A DNA stretch of 29,227 nt from Sulfurimonas sp. UBA6014 (lineage in GTDB: Bacteria > Campylobacterota > Campylobacteria > Campylobacterales > Sulfurimonadaceae): assembly GCA_002428085.1 (NCBI GenBank), contig DJAA01000069.1, forward strand, positions 1 to 29,227, written 5' to 3'. Under the pieces are notes generated by a model. It made no database searches. It was not told the DNA's origin and saw only the letters and a program-made list of their open reading frames with translations. Shown here one piece after another: positions 23,118-29,227 of the stretch (the stretch's first letter is position 1; every line of letters begins with the position of its first letter). The position numbers and the translations under genes were made by a program.

Positions 23118-25673
23118 TTATAATACATTCATATTATCCATCCAGCTCTCTTTGTTAATGGCTCTGAGAGTTGTATAAACATTTTCAACTTTGATGTCAG
23201 CCCATGTTTGCATAGCTTTAAGGTAACTCTTTTCATCATCAAAACAGATGGCAAAGTCGTCTCCAAAAAGGCGGCATACAGCAAGATTATTTTCTAAAGC
23301 AGCCACCTTATTTGCCACTTCTATGATGAGTAAATTGCCCTTATTCCATCCATATGCTTTGTTATACTCCGACATATTGTGAAGCTCGATTAAGAGGATA
23401 TATTTTGGATTTATCACCTCTAGCTTGTTGGCTAAAATAAGCCACAGATACGATTCATTAAAATATCCAGTCATTTGGTCTTTAAAAAAGTAGGCAGATC
23501 GCTCATTTTCCATCTCTGTCAGAGGTATTTGAGAAGAGTCTTCGATTAAGATTTCATTTTTGGTATAAATCCTTAGCAGTGCATCTACAACATCGGGGTG
23601 ATACCACTTTTCACGTAGGCTTAAAATCTCCTGCATAGCGACTTTAGTCCCTTTGGTTTTTTGATAAATTCTGTTGCTTGTCATGGCATCAAAAGCATCT
23701 GCGACAATCATGATTTGCGATAGAAGCGGGATTTCACTCTCCTTTACATGCTGTGGATACCCTGTTCCATCGTACCTTTCATGATGGTATCGGACAATAT
23801 TTGCTATCTCTTTATAACTCTCAATCTTACTGAGTATCTCATAACCTGTTGTTAAATGAGACTGAATAAGCTTATATTCAGACGCTGTCAATTTTGAAGG
23901 TTTTAAAAGAATTGCATCAGGGATTACCACTTTGCCTATGTCATGAAGCTTCGATGCCTGTCTGAGTAAGTCTATATCATTAGCACCTAGTTTCATCTCG
24001 GTTGCGATTAAAGTACAGAGTCTTGAGACTCTATTTGTGTGCCCTGCCGTATAAGCATCCCTTTTTTCTATCATGGTGACAAGCATATCGATGAGTTGTT
24101 CATAATTTTTAGATTTCTCTTCTTCCATGATAGAGATAATCGTATTTTGGCTCTCTATGGTGGAGCCTGATTCATGTATATATAAAAAATCTTTTATTTT
24201 TTTGACTAAAAGTTCCATATTTTCAGAGGTATTATTCTCCCATGGCAAGGACTTTAAGACAACTGTTTGCGAAAACTTTTCAAACGATTTTCTAGGAGAG
24301 AGCATCTGGTCTGCTCTTTTGAGAGGGTCTCCGCTCCAGTCAATATTGTAAATTTGCTCTTTTTTTGTCCAGACAAACATTTTGTTCTCATTGATTTTCA
24401 CGACTAAAACGCCTGCGCACTCTTTAAGGATTTCAAGCTGTAAATTGTTGGAGATTTCATTCAAAGAAGTTGTACAATAAACACACTGAGCACTCTTAAA
24501 ATCTATGTTCCTAATATTTTCCACAAGAAGTTGTATCTGAGCCTCTTCCAAATGAATACCTCTTGAATATATCTTTTCATCTGAGATAAAAATAATCCCC
24601 TCCGAGTCAAATATGGGCATAAAATACAAGATATTTTCTCCGACAAACTTTGAAAGATTCTTGGAGTCAAAATTTTGTCTGAGCATAAAAAGTGTGGTAT
24701 CGACTTTTGCCAAAAATTGACTTTTATTGGTTTGGTATATTGTTTCCTCAAAAAGTTCAATCATGGAAGCTGCGGGAACTGCGAGCTGTTCACAACTCTC
24801 TATCACTTCCACTGAAGGGTGAAAGCTTGAATTATGGTGGCATGCAATCATCCCCCAAAGTCTCCCCTCAACAATAATAGAGATAGTCATCGACGCATAT
24901 ACGCCCATATTTTTCATATATTCTAAATGTATTGGAGAAACACTTCGCAAAAAACTAAGACTCATGTCGAGTTTAGACGGACTGTGCGAGATTATCGGAT
25001 ACGCTTCATAGTTTACGTCATTGATGATTCTAATGTTGTTTTTAAGATAAAGCTCTCTTGCTTGCGCAGGAATATCCGAGGCGGGATAGTGCAGATGAAG
25101 ATACGATATTTGATTTTCTCCCTTCTCTTCGCTCACTACTTCGCCATTAAAAGCGGCATCAAATTTATAAATCATCACTCTATCATACCCTGTTATCTCT
25201 CGCACATGAGAAGATATAAGGCTGTATAACGAGGCTAAATCGGGAGACTTTATAGCTTTAAGAAGAAAATTATTTGCCTCTTTGAGTAAGTTGTTTTTAT
25301 CTTCTTGATTTTTGGTTTTGCGTAGAAGTTCTATGATGATTTCATCCGCGTTGATGCTAGAGAGAAAAACATCGAAAAGTTTATGTTCAAATTTTTCTAC
25401 AGAGATATCAAAATAAATTTTTCTGTTTTTGAGCGTTAAAGTTTTTAAAAAATCATCTACAAGAAGTGTTAACTCAGGAGCTATTTCCAGTAAACTTTTG
25501 CCTAAAATATCGCTACTTTTACGAAGATTTAACAGCTCATGACTATTTTGCCCTGCATAATTGATGAAACTTTCCTCTTTTTGTACGACAAAAAGGTATC
25601 CCAGTGGCTGAATAAGACCGGGTATGTGAATTTGTTCATCTTCACAGCGCAAGAGTTCATTTGGTAAGAGCAT
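23118..25673 (-). CDS. bphP: Bacteriophytochrome with HD-GYP output and degenerate GGDEF
   Basis: A red/far-red photoreceptor of about 851 residues; numbers here count from the far-upstream ATG at 25727. The N-terminal biliverdin cysteine is Cys28 in RCEDEQIHIPGLIQPLG (PAS). GAF follows, with PASDIP (215-220), SPIHLEYMKNMGV (264-276) and ACHH (295-298). PHY has WSGDP (464-468) and the tongue motif PRKSF (478-482). An HD-GYP c-di-GMP phosphodiesterase is at about 545-720 (HDIGK 595-599, HHERYDGTGYP 648-658). The C-terminus (about 745-869) is GGDEF-like but reads FGDDF (821-825), so cyclase activity is doubtful. I chose ATG 25673 because GGATGG precedes it; it overlaps the heme oxygenase gene by 17 bases. 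Confidence 0.93.
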   Translation of the reverse strand: MLLPNELLRCEDEQIHIPGLIQPLGYLFVVQKEESFINYAGQNSHELLNLRKSSDILGKSLLEIAPELTLLVDDFLKTLTLKNRKIYFDISVEKFEHKLFDVFLSSINADEIIIELLRKTKNQEDKNNLLKEANNFLLKAIKSPDLASLYSLISSHVREITGYDRVMIYKFDAAFNGEVVSEEKGENQISYLHLHYPASDIPAQARELYLKNNIRIINDVNYEAYPIISHSPSKLDMSLSFLRSVSPIHLEYMKNMGVYASMTISIIVEGRLWGMIACHHNSSFHPSVEVIESCEQLAVPAASMIELFEETIYQTNKSQFLAKVDTTLFMLRQNFDSKNLSKFVGENILYFMPIFDSEGIIFISDEKIYSRGIHLEEAQIQLLVENIRNIDFKSAQCVYCTTSLNEISNNLQLEILKECAGVLVVKINENKMFVWTKKEQIYNIDWSGDPLKRADQMLSPRKSFEKFSQTVVLKSLPWENNTSENMELLVKKIKDFLYIHESGSTIESQNTIISIMEEEKSKNYEQLIDMLVTMIEKRDAYTAGHTNRVSRLCTLIATEMKLGANDIDLLRQASKLHDIGKVVIPDAILLKPSKLTASEYKLIQSHLTTGYEILSKIESYKEIANIVRYHHERYDGTGYPQHVKESEIPLLSQIMIVADAFDAMTSNRIYQKTKGTKVAMQEILSLREKWYHPDVVDALLRIYTKNEILIEDSSQIPLTEMENERSAYFFKDQMTGYFNESYLWLILANKLEVINPKYILLIELHNMSEYNKAYGWNKGNLLIIEVANKVAALENNLAVCRLFGDDFAICFDDEKSYLKAMQTWADIKVENVYTTLRAINKESWMDNMNVL

Positions 25674-26274
25674 CGAAGCCATCCATAATGAGCTCATAGC
25701 ACTTTGTAACACCGAGGGTGAGCTCATTATTTACTTGCGGGTTATCTTCATGATTTTGAGCGTATTTGCTTAAAAATTCTAAATAAGCAAACCACCTTGC
25801 ATTTGTCTCTTCATTAAAAGCATTAAAGTAGTTATTTGCTTGTGCAAACTTTGTGCCTGCAAAATTTTCTTCAATTTTTTTAGAGAGAATCTTTCCACCC
25901 ATAGTCGAACCTGTCAAAACATAAAGGTAACCGACTGCTTGCGCAAAAGAGTCTATTGTTTTTGTAGGCAAATCATTGTATAACTCTTTATTTGTCTCTA
26001 AATTGTCCGCCATTATTGCTAAATCTTTTTGCAGTAAATCACCCCGTAAATATTTTTCTATGGCAAAATCGTAGGCACCCCACTCTTCTTGAAATCGTAA
26101 AAACTCCCCTTCAACAAAACGATGGATATACGTAAAAACGATAAGATAATAGGTGTACTCTTGCGGTGATAACGATAAATCATAAATTTTTCTAGGAATC
26201 TCCATCAACTCAAGTTTATCGTGCAAATGTTTCGTGTTTTGCTTAATCTGGTTATGAATTTCTGAAATTTGCAT
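25657..26274 (-). CDS. bphO: Biliverdin-producing heme oxygenase
   Basis: A heme oxygenase of about 205 residues. The proximal heme ligand is the histidine in THKL-like NTKHLHDKLE (HxxLE), and the distal helix has YVLTGSTMGGKIL, the glycine-rich stretch of the family. It opens heme to biliverdin, CO and iron. The start at 26274 is set by GAGGAG seven bases upstream; an upstream TTG at 26292 would place that ribosome site inside the gene. Overlap with the phytochrome gene makes a bphO-bphP operon, so its main role is probably chromophore supply rather than iron acquisition. TATGAT at 26295-26300 is a likely -10. Confidence 0.93.
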   Translation of the reverse strand: MQISEIHNQIKQNTKHLHDKLELMEIPRKIYDLSLSPQEYTYYLIVFTYIHRFVEGEFLRFQEEWGAYDFAIEKYLRGDLLQKDLAIMADNLETNKELYNDLPTKTIDSFAQAVGYLYVLTGSTMGGKILSKKIEENFAGTKFAQANNYFNAFNEETNARWFAYLEFLSKYAQNHEDNPQVNNELTLGVTKCYELIMDGFDALTK

Positions 26275-26294
26275 GTTACACTCCTCAATCAACT

Positions 26295-26300
26295 ATCATA
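26295..26300 (-). promoter_or_regulatory. -10 box of the bphO-bphP operon
   Basis: TATGAT on the minus strand about 20 bases before the heme oxygenase ATG. It gives a very short leader containing GAGGAG. The remaining spacer to the antiporter gene (26301-26451) has no gene but holds a small hairpin, GCTTGG/CCAAGC, near 26363-26386. Confidence 0.5.
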
Positions 26301-26451
26301 ACACGCATGAGGACCAAAATACCTTAAATTGTCTCTATATTAAAAAATATTTTTTTGCTATTGCTTGGCAAGGATATTTCCAAGCCGTCCAAACTAAAAC
26401 GCTTGTAGCATTTTTAAGCTCTTTTAGAAGCGTAATTGGGCATGAATGTTC

Positions 26452-26457
26452 TATAAT
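26452..26457 (+). promoter_or_regulatory. -10 box directly before antiporter ATG (leaderless)
   Basis: TATAAT, then exactly six bases (TACTCT), then ATG at 26464, with no ribosome site. Transcription would begin at the start codon. Confidence 0.5.
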
Positions 26458-26463
26458 TACTCT

Positions 26464-28065
26464 ATGGAAAATTTACTTTTTGCAATCTTTTTGACTATTG
26501 CCATCGCGACTGTTCTCAACATCATCTTGAGACGATTTGATATCTCGCATATTATCGGGTATATTTTATCGGGAACGCTCATAAGCTATATCTTTGGTTT
26601 TAACGGCTTAAATGTTTATTCGCTTGAACTCATAGGCGAATTTGGCATCGTGTTTTTGATGTTCACCATAGGGCTTGAACTGAGCCTCTCAAAAATCAAA
26701 AAGATGAAAGATATCCTGCTGACCAATGGCTTATTGCAAGTTTTACTCAGTGTGGTCGTCATTTTTTTACTTGCACTTACTTTGTTTAAACTCGATTTTA
26801 ACACCTCGCTCATTATCGCGCTTGCATTTTCACTCTCCTCCACAGCAATCGTTTTGACCTACTTAAAAAAGTCAAAAGATATTCTCACTCCGTATGGGCA
26901 AAAGTCTATGGGCATCCTTATCTTTCAAGATTTGGCGGTCATCCCGATTTTGCTGCTGATGACTTTTTTGTCAAATCATACGCTCTCCATAAGTGAAGTT
27001 CTTATACAAACACTTATCTCTGCTATTTTAGTCCTTGCCTTTATGTTTACTATAGGTGAAAAAATCGTAAATATGCTACTGCAGTTTTCAGCAAAAGCAC
27101 AACTTGAAGAGTTGTTTTTAGGCTCGGTTTTTTCCATCGTCATCGGGGCGTCACTCTTGGCTCATGCCATGGGTTTTACCTACTCTTTGGGTGCGTTTAT
27201 CGCTGGCATGCTCATAGCTGACACCAAATACAACGTCAAGGTAGAATCCGATATTGCCAGCTATAAAGACTTGCTTTTAAGTGTCTTTTTCTTTGGCGTT
27301 GGGACGAAGATTGATGTGGTCTATTTTATCCAAAATATCCACCTTGTTATTTTTATTTTCGTGTTTGCCATGCTCTTTAAAGCCCTTGTTATTTACGGCG
27401 TGATTGTGAGAAATTCAGACAAAAACACCTCTGCAAAAACCGCTTTGGCACTCGCACAAATAGGGGAATTTTCCTTTGCCATTTTTGCCATCGCAGGCGC
27501 GCAGAAGCTCATCACGCAAGAGATGGCAAGTTTTTTGATTTTAGTCGCCGTTATGTCGATGATTTTGACTCCGTTTTTGCTCGCAAACATCTACAAAATC
27601 TCCTCCTATTTTGAAAAAGAGTTTTATGAATCAGACGTCATAACGCCCATTGAGCGCAAAAATCACATCGTCGTAGCGGGTTTTGGAACTTTGGGAAGAA
27701 AAGTAGCCGCAAGACTCCAAGAGAGAGGCTCGGATTTCATCATCATCTCAGACAATCTCAAGCATGTTTTGCTCGCGAGAAAAGTAGGTTTTATGGCATA
27801 TTTTGGGCACTTAAACAAGCTACCCGTTTTAGAATCTTTAGCCGTAGACGAAGCAAAAGCCATCATCATAACAGTGAGTGAGGAGCACGAAAAACGGCTC
27901 ATAAGCGAAGCTGTCCTTGAGTTTTGCAAAACCGCAAATATCATTGTCAAAATAGATGACTCTCATGAGAAGCAAAATATGAAAGATTTGACACAAGTAG
28001 AGTTCGTAGACGCAAGTTATGAGATCTCAAACGTCCTTGTAAATCACGCTTTAAATGAGAAGTAA
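26464..28065 (+). CDS. Monovalent cation:proton antiporter-2 (KefB/KefC type) with TrkA-N domain
   Basis: A protein of about 533 residues. The N-terminal two thirds is a CPA2 membrane domain with about 12 helices, including GLELS and the ion-path motif QDLAVIP (family QDxxxIP). The C-terminal third is a cytoplasmic TrkA-N Rossmann domain with AGFGTLGRKVA. Such proteins exchange K+ or Na+ for protons and are gated by nucleotide or thiol ligands. It resembles the KefB/YbaL group rather than NhaA. The frame is open from an ATG at 26446, but TATAAT lies inside that extension, so I place the start at 26464. It converges on the gene at 28084 with an 18-base gap. Confidence 0.9.
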   Translation: MENLLFAIFLTIAIATVLNIILRRFDISHIIGYILSGTLISYIFGFNGLNVYSLELIGEFGIVFLMFTIGLELSLSKIKKMKDILLTNGLLQVLLSVVVIFLLALTLFKLDFNTSLIIALAFSLSSTAIVLTYLKKSKDILTPYGQKSMGILIFQDLAVIPILLLMTFLSNHTLSISEVLIQTLISAILVLAFMFTIGEKIVNMLLQFSAKAQLEELFLGSVFSIVIGASLLAHAMGFTYSLGAFIAGMLIADTKYNVKVESDIASYKDLLLSVFFFGVGTKIDVVYFIQNIHLVIFIFVFAMLFKALVIYGVIVRNSDKNTSAKTALALAQIGEFSFAIFAIAGAQKLITQEMASFLILVAVMSMILTPFLLANIYKISSYFEKEFYESDVITPIERKNHIVVAGFGTLGRKVAARLQERGSDFIIISDNLKHVLLARKVGFMAYFGHLNKLPVLESLAVDEAKAIIITVSEEHEKRLISEAVLEFCKTANIIVKIDDSHEKQNMKDLTQVEFVDASYEISNVLVNHALNEK

Positions 28066-28083
28066 GAGCAGATAAAGAAATTT

Positions 28084-28629
28084 TTAAAAAATCTCTTCAT
28101 TGAGTCTTGTCTGTATAGCGGCGTCTTTGAACATATAATCTATAAAGAGGCTCTCGCCGATGAAGAGAGGGTCTCCAAAAACAGCGGTAAAATCGCTGCC
28201 AAATTTCCGAATAACTCCTAGTGCTTGTATGTGTGATGAACCCTCAATGTGTGCATGAATGATTTTGGTTTGTGCCATTGTTGCCGGGACATGCTTATCC
28301 TTGTCGCCAAAGAGCATGAACACAGTATCAGCGTGGGTATTTTTTTTCAAACTCAAAAGCACTTCGCTCATGGCATCACTTTTGACACATACCAAAATCA
28401 AATCAAAAAGACCCTCGGCTTCTTCTGCCCTGCAAACAGCAGAGGGCGTTGCCGTAAACTCACCCTCATCTTCGATGATTCGTAAACCCTTTTCTTTGAG
28501 CATCTGGGCATGTGCGCCTCGTGCTATGAAAACTATCTCATATTTTTTCTTTTGTGTCCCTATCAAGCTACACAATTTTCCCCCAAGATAACCACCGACA
28601 CCGCCAATACCGACTATTGCTATTTTCAT
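28084..28629 (-). CDS. Short ketopantoate-reductase-like protein (ApbA/PanE N-terminal domain)
   Basis: A 181-residue protein with the NAD(P) Rossmann start KIAIVGIGGVGGYLGGKL and the family stretches VFIARGAHAQML and ILVCVKSDAM. Full PanE enzymes are about 290-310 residues; the helical C-terminal domain, with the catalytic lysine region and dimer interface, is mostly missing. The frame ends in a clean stop next to the convergent antiporter gene, and I see no continuation in other frames downstream. It could be a decayed panE or a genuine short family member; ketopantoate reduction is therefore uncertain. TATAAT at 28657-28662 on this strand is a likely -10. Confidence 0.75.
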   Translation of the reverse strand: MKIAIVGIGGVGGYLGGKLCSLIGTQKKKYEIVFIARGAHAQMLKEKGLRIIEDEGEFTATPSAVCRAEEAEGLFDLILVCVKSDAMSEVLLSLKKNTHADTVFMLFGDKDKHVPATMAQTKIIHAHIEGSSHIQALGVIRKFGSDFTAVFGDPLFIGESLFIDYMFKDAAIQTRLNEEIF

Positions 28630-28656
28630 GAAAAATCCATAATAAAAAATGGTGTC

Positions 28657-28662
28657 ATTATA
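28657..28662 (-). promoter_or_regulatory. -10 box of the PanE-like gene
   Basis: TATAAT in TTGCTATAATGACA on the minus strand, 27 bases before the ATG. A functional-looking promoter argues mildly against the gene being dead. Confidence 0.5.
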
Positions 28663-28779
28663 GCAAAATAGGATGGGTGCAGTTTACTCAATCCTTAAAA
28701 TTTTGAGCACATTCGTCACCTCAGCAAAGCGCAAGTCCATTGCGATACTATTGCGAAAATAAAAATAAAAGGATACTCA

Positions 28780-29022
28780 ATGTTTAAAATTATTGTAGAA
28801 AAAGAGTGTGGCTGTTTTAAAAAAAGTGATTTACAAAATAACTTATCGTTTGCTTCTAAAGATGAGGCACTTTTAAAAACTTTAGATATGAGAGACATTA
28901 TGAACGAAGATTTTTGTGGCAAGCACAACTTTAAAGTTCAAGAAGTAGGAAATGATTTCGTCATCGCCATGAGCGACTCAAAAAGTAATGGCTGTTGCGG
29001 CGGCGGTTGCGGTTCACACTAA
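28780..29022 (+). CDS. Small protein with Cys-rich C-terminal tail
   Basis: An 80-residue protein of unknown function. Cysteines lie at 10 and 12 (KECGCF), 46, 72, 73 and 77, and it ends GCCGGGCGSH. The spacing and final histidine suggest metal or cluster binding, possibly as a carrier. The body (DEALLKTLDMRDIMNEDFCG, HNFKVQEVGNDFVIAMSD) looks like a small alpha/beta fold. AAGGAT precedes the ATG. It stands alone between divergent and convergent neighbours. I recall similar short Cys-tailed proteins in Sulfurimonas-like genomes but cannot confirm this here. Confidence 0.75.
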   Translation: MFKIIVEKECGCFKKSDLQNNLSFASKDEALLKTLDMRDIMNEDFCGKHNFKVQEVGNDFVIAMSDSKSNGCCGGGCGSH

Positions 29023-29043
29023 AACTTTACGTAAATTCCCCAG

Positions 29044-29061
29044 CCGCGACTCAAGTCGCGG
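29044..29061. terminator. GC-rich hairpin after the Cys-tailed gene
   Basis: Perfect 8-base arms CCGCGACT and AGTCGCGG with a two-base centre, 22 bases after the stop codon, in AT-rich surroundings. No T-run follows, so it may be a repeat element rather than a classical terminator. Confidence 0.5.
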
Positions 29062-29107
29062 TACCGATGAAACTCTTGAAGCTCAAGTAACCGTTCCTAA
29101 AAACCTC

Positions 29108-29227
29108 TTAAAATAAAAAATCCAACCCAATTTTTTCACAATACGCATAAAGCATTGCCCGCTCGAAGTCGTTGTTTGTAGCAAACTGATACCCAAACGC
29201 TTCTTTCCACATGCCGTGCTCTTCCAT
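29108..29227 (-). CDS. C-terminal end of an unidentified gene, cut by the window edge
   Basis: An open minus-strand frame runs from the window edge to a TAA at 29108-29110. It gives 39 residues ending EKIGLDFLF, with MWKEAFGYQFATNNDFERAM before. The codon at the edge is ATG, but nothing upstream is visible, so it may be internal. I do not recognise the protein; the aromatic helical end fits the tail of a larger cytoplasmic protein. It converges with the Cys-tailed gene, with the GC-rich hairpin between. Confidence 0.5.
   Translation of the reverse strand: MEEHGMWKEAFGYQFATNNDFERAMLYAYCEKIGLDFLF

Noticed and set aside
25674..25727. 18-codon N-terminal extension of the phytochrome
   Set aside because: It lies inside the heme oxygenase gene with no ribosome site at ATG 25727; ATG 25673 has GGATGG upstream and still includes the chromophore cysteine.
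1..29227. CRISPR array, tRNA/rRNA genes, insertion sequence or prophage
   Set aside because: I saw no regularly spaced repeats of CRISPR type, no cloverleaf or rRNA sequence, and no transposase, integrase or phage structural gene.

Overview
This window is chromosomal DNA from a low-GC, Gram-negative member of the Campylobacterota (the former Epsilonproteobacteria), most like the Sulfurimonas/Sulfuricurvum group. The signs are futalosine-pathway MqnA, a short MurE with a meso-diaminopimelate motif, many TTG and GTG starts, promoters that are recognisable mainly by their -10 TATAAT box, and dense gene packing. The placement is inference from protein character; no database search was run. Most of the window is core metabolism and translation. 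The less ordinary parts are a light-sensing operon, a split anaerobic ribonucleotide reductase and several structured non-coding sequences.

Layout. 1-610: remnant of a NarL/LuxR-type response regulator interrupted by stop codons. 710-3168 (minus): molybdenum-cofactor operon moaD-moaE-moeA plus an unknown gene. 3254-3916: mqnA for menaquinone. 4055-5320 (minus): short malic enzyme. 5500-6327 (minus): exported tandem rhodanese with a four-repeat operator-like array upstream. 6481-9403 (minus): class III ribonucleotide reductase, made of the large NrdD part, a separate 54-residue glycyl-radical polypeptide in the same frame after a TAG, and NrdG. 9721-12967: long structured leader, then rpmJ-rpsM-rpsK-rpsD-rpoA-rplQ and a terminator. 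13198-15365: NifU-like Fe-S scaffold, TPR-like protein, murE. 15371-16543 (minus): outer-membrane barrel protein and Ig-like lipoprotein. 16696-22037: [2Fe-2S] ferredoxin, panD, ybaB, PDZ protein, ispA, tkt, thioredoxin-like protein. 22154-23062 (minus): AEC transporter. 23118-26274 (minus): heme oxygenase and bacteriophytochrome with HD-GYP output. 26464-28065: KefB-type antiporter. 28084-28629 (minus): short ketopantoate-reductase-like protein. 28780-29022: small Cys-tailed protein. 29108-29227 (minus): end of an unidentified gene.

How the parts work together. The heme oxygenase should make biliverdin from heme, the phytochrome PAS-GAF-PHY module should bind it through an N-terminal cysteine, and light state should then control the HD-GYP c-di-GMP phosphodiesterase. 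NrdD, the small glycyl-radical protein and NrdG together would make dNTPs without oxygen. The moa/moe genes supply the Mo cofactor used by enzymes such as nitrate or formate oxidoreductases, and MqnA supplies the menaquinone those respiratory chains need.

Non-coding structure. A roughly 120-140 bp repeat occurs three times (3915-4053, 9431-9569, and 22035-22155 reversed). It has three hairpins with two compensatory base-pair changes between copies. No tRNA, rRNA, CRISPR array, insertion sequence or prophage was seen.
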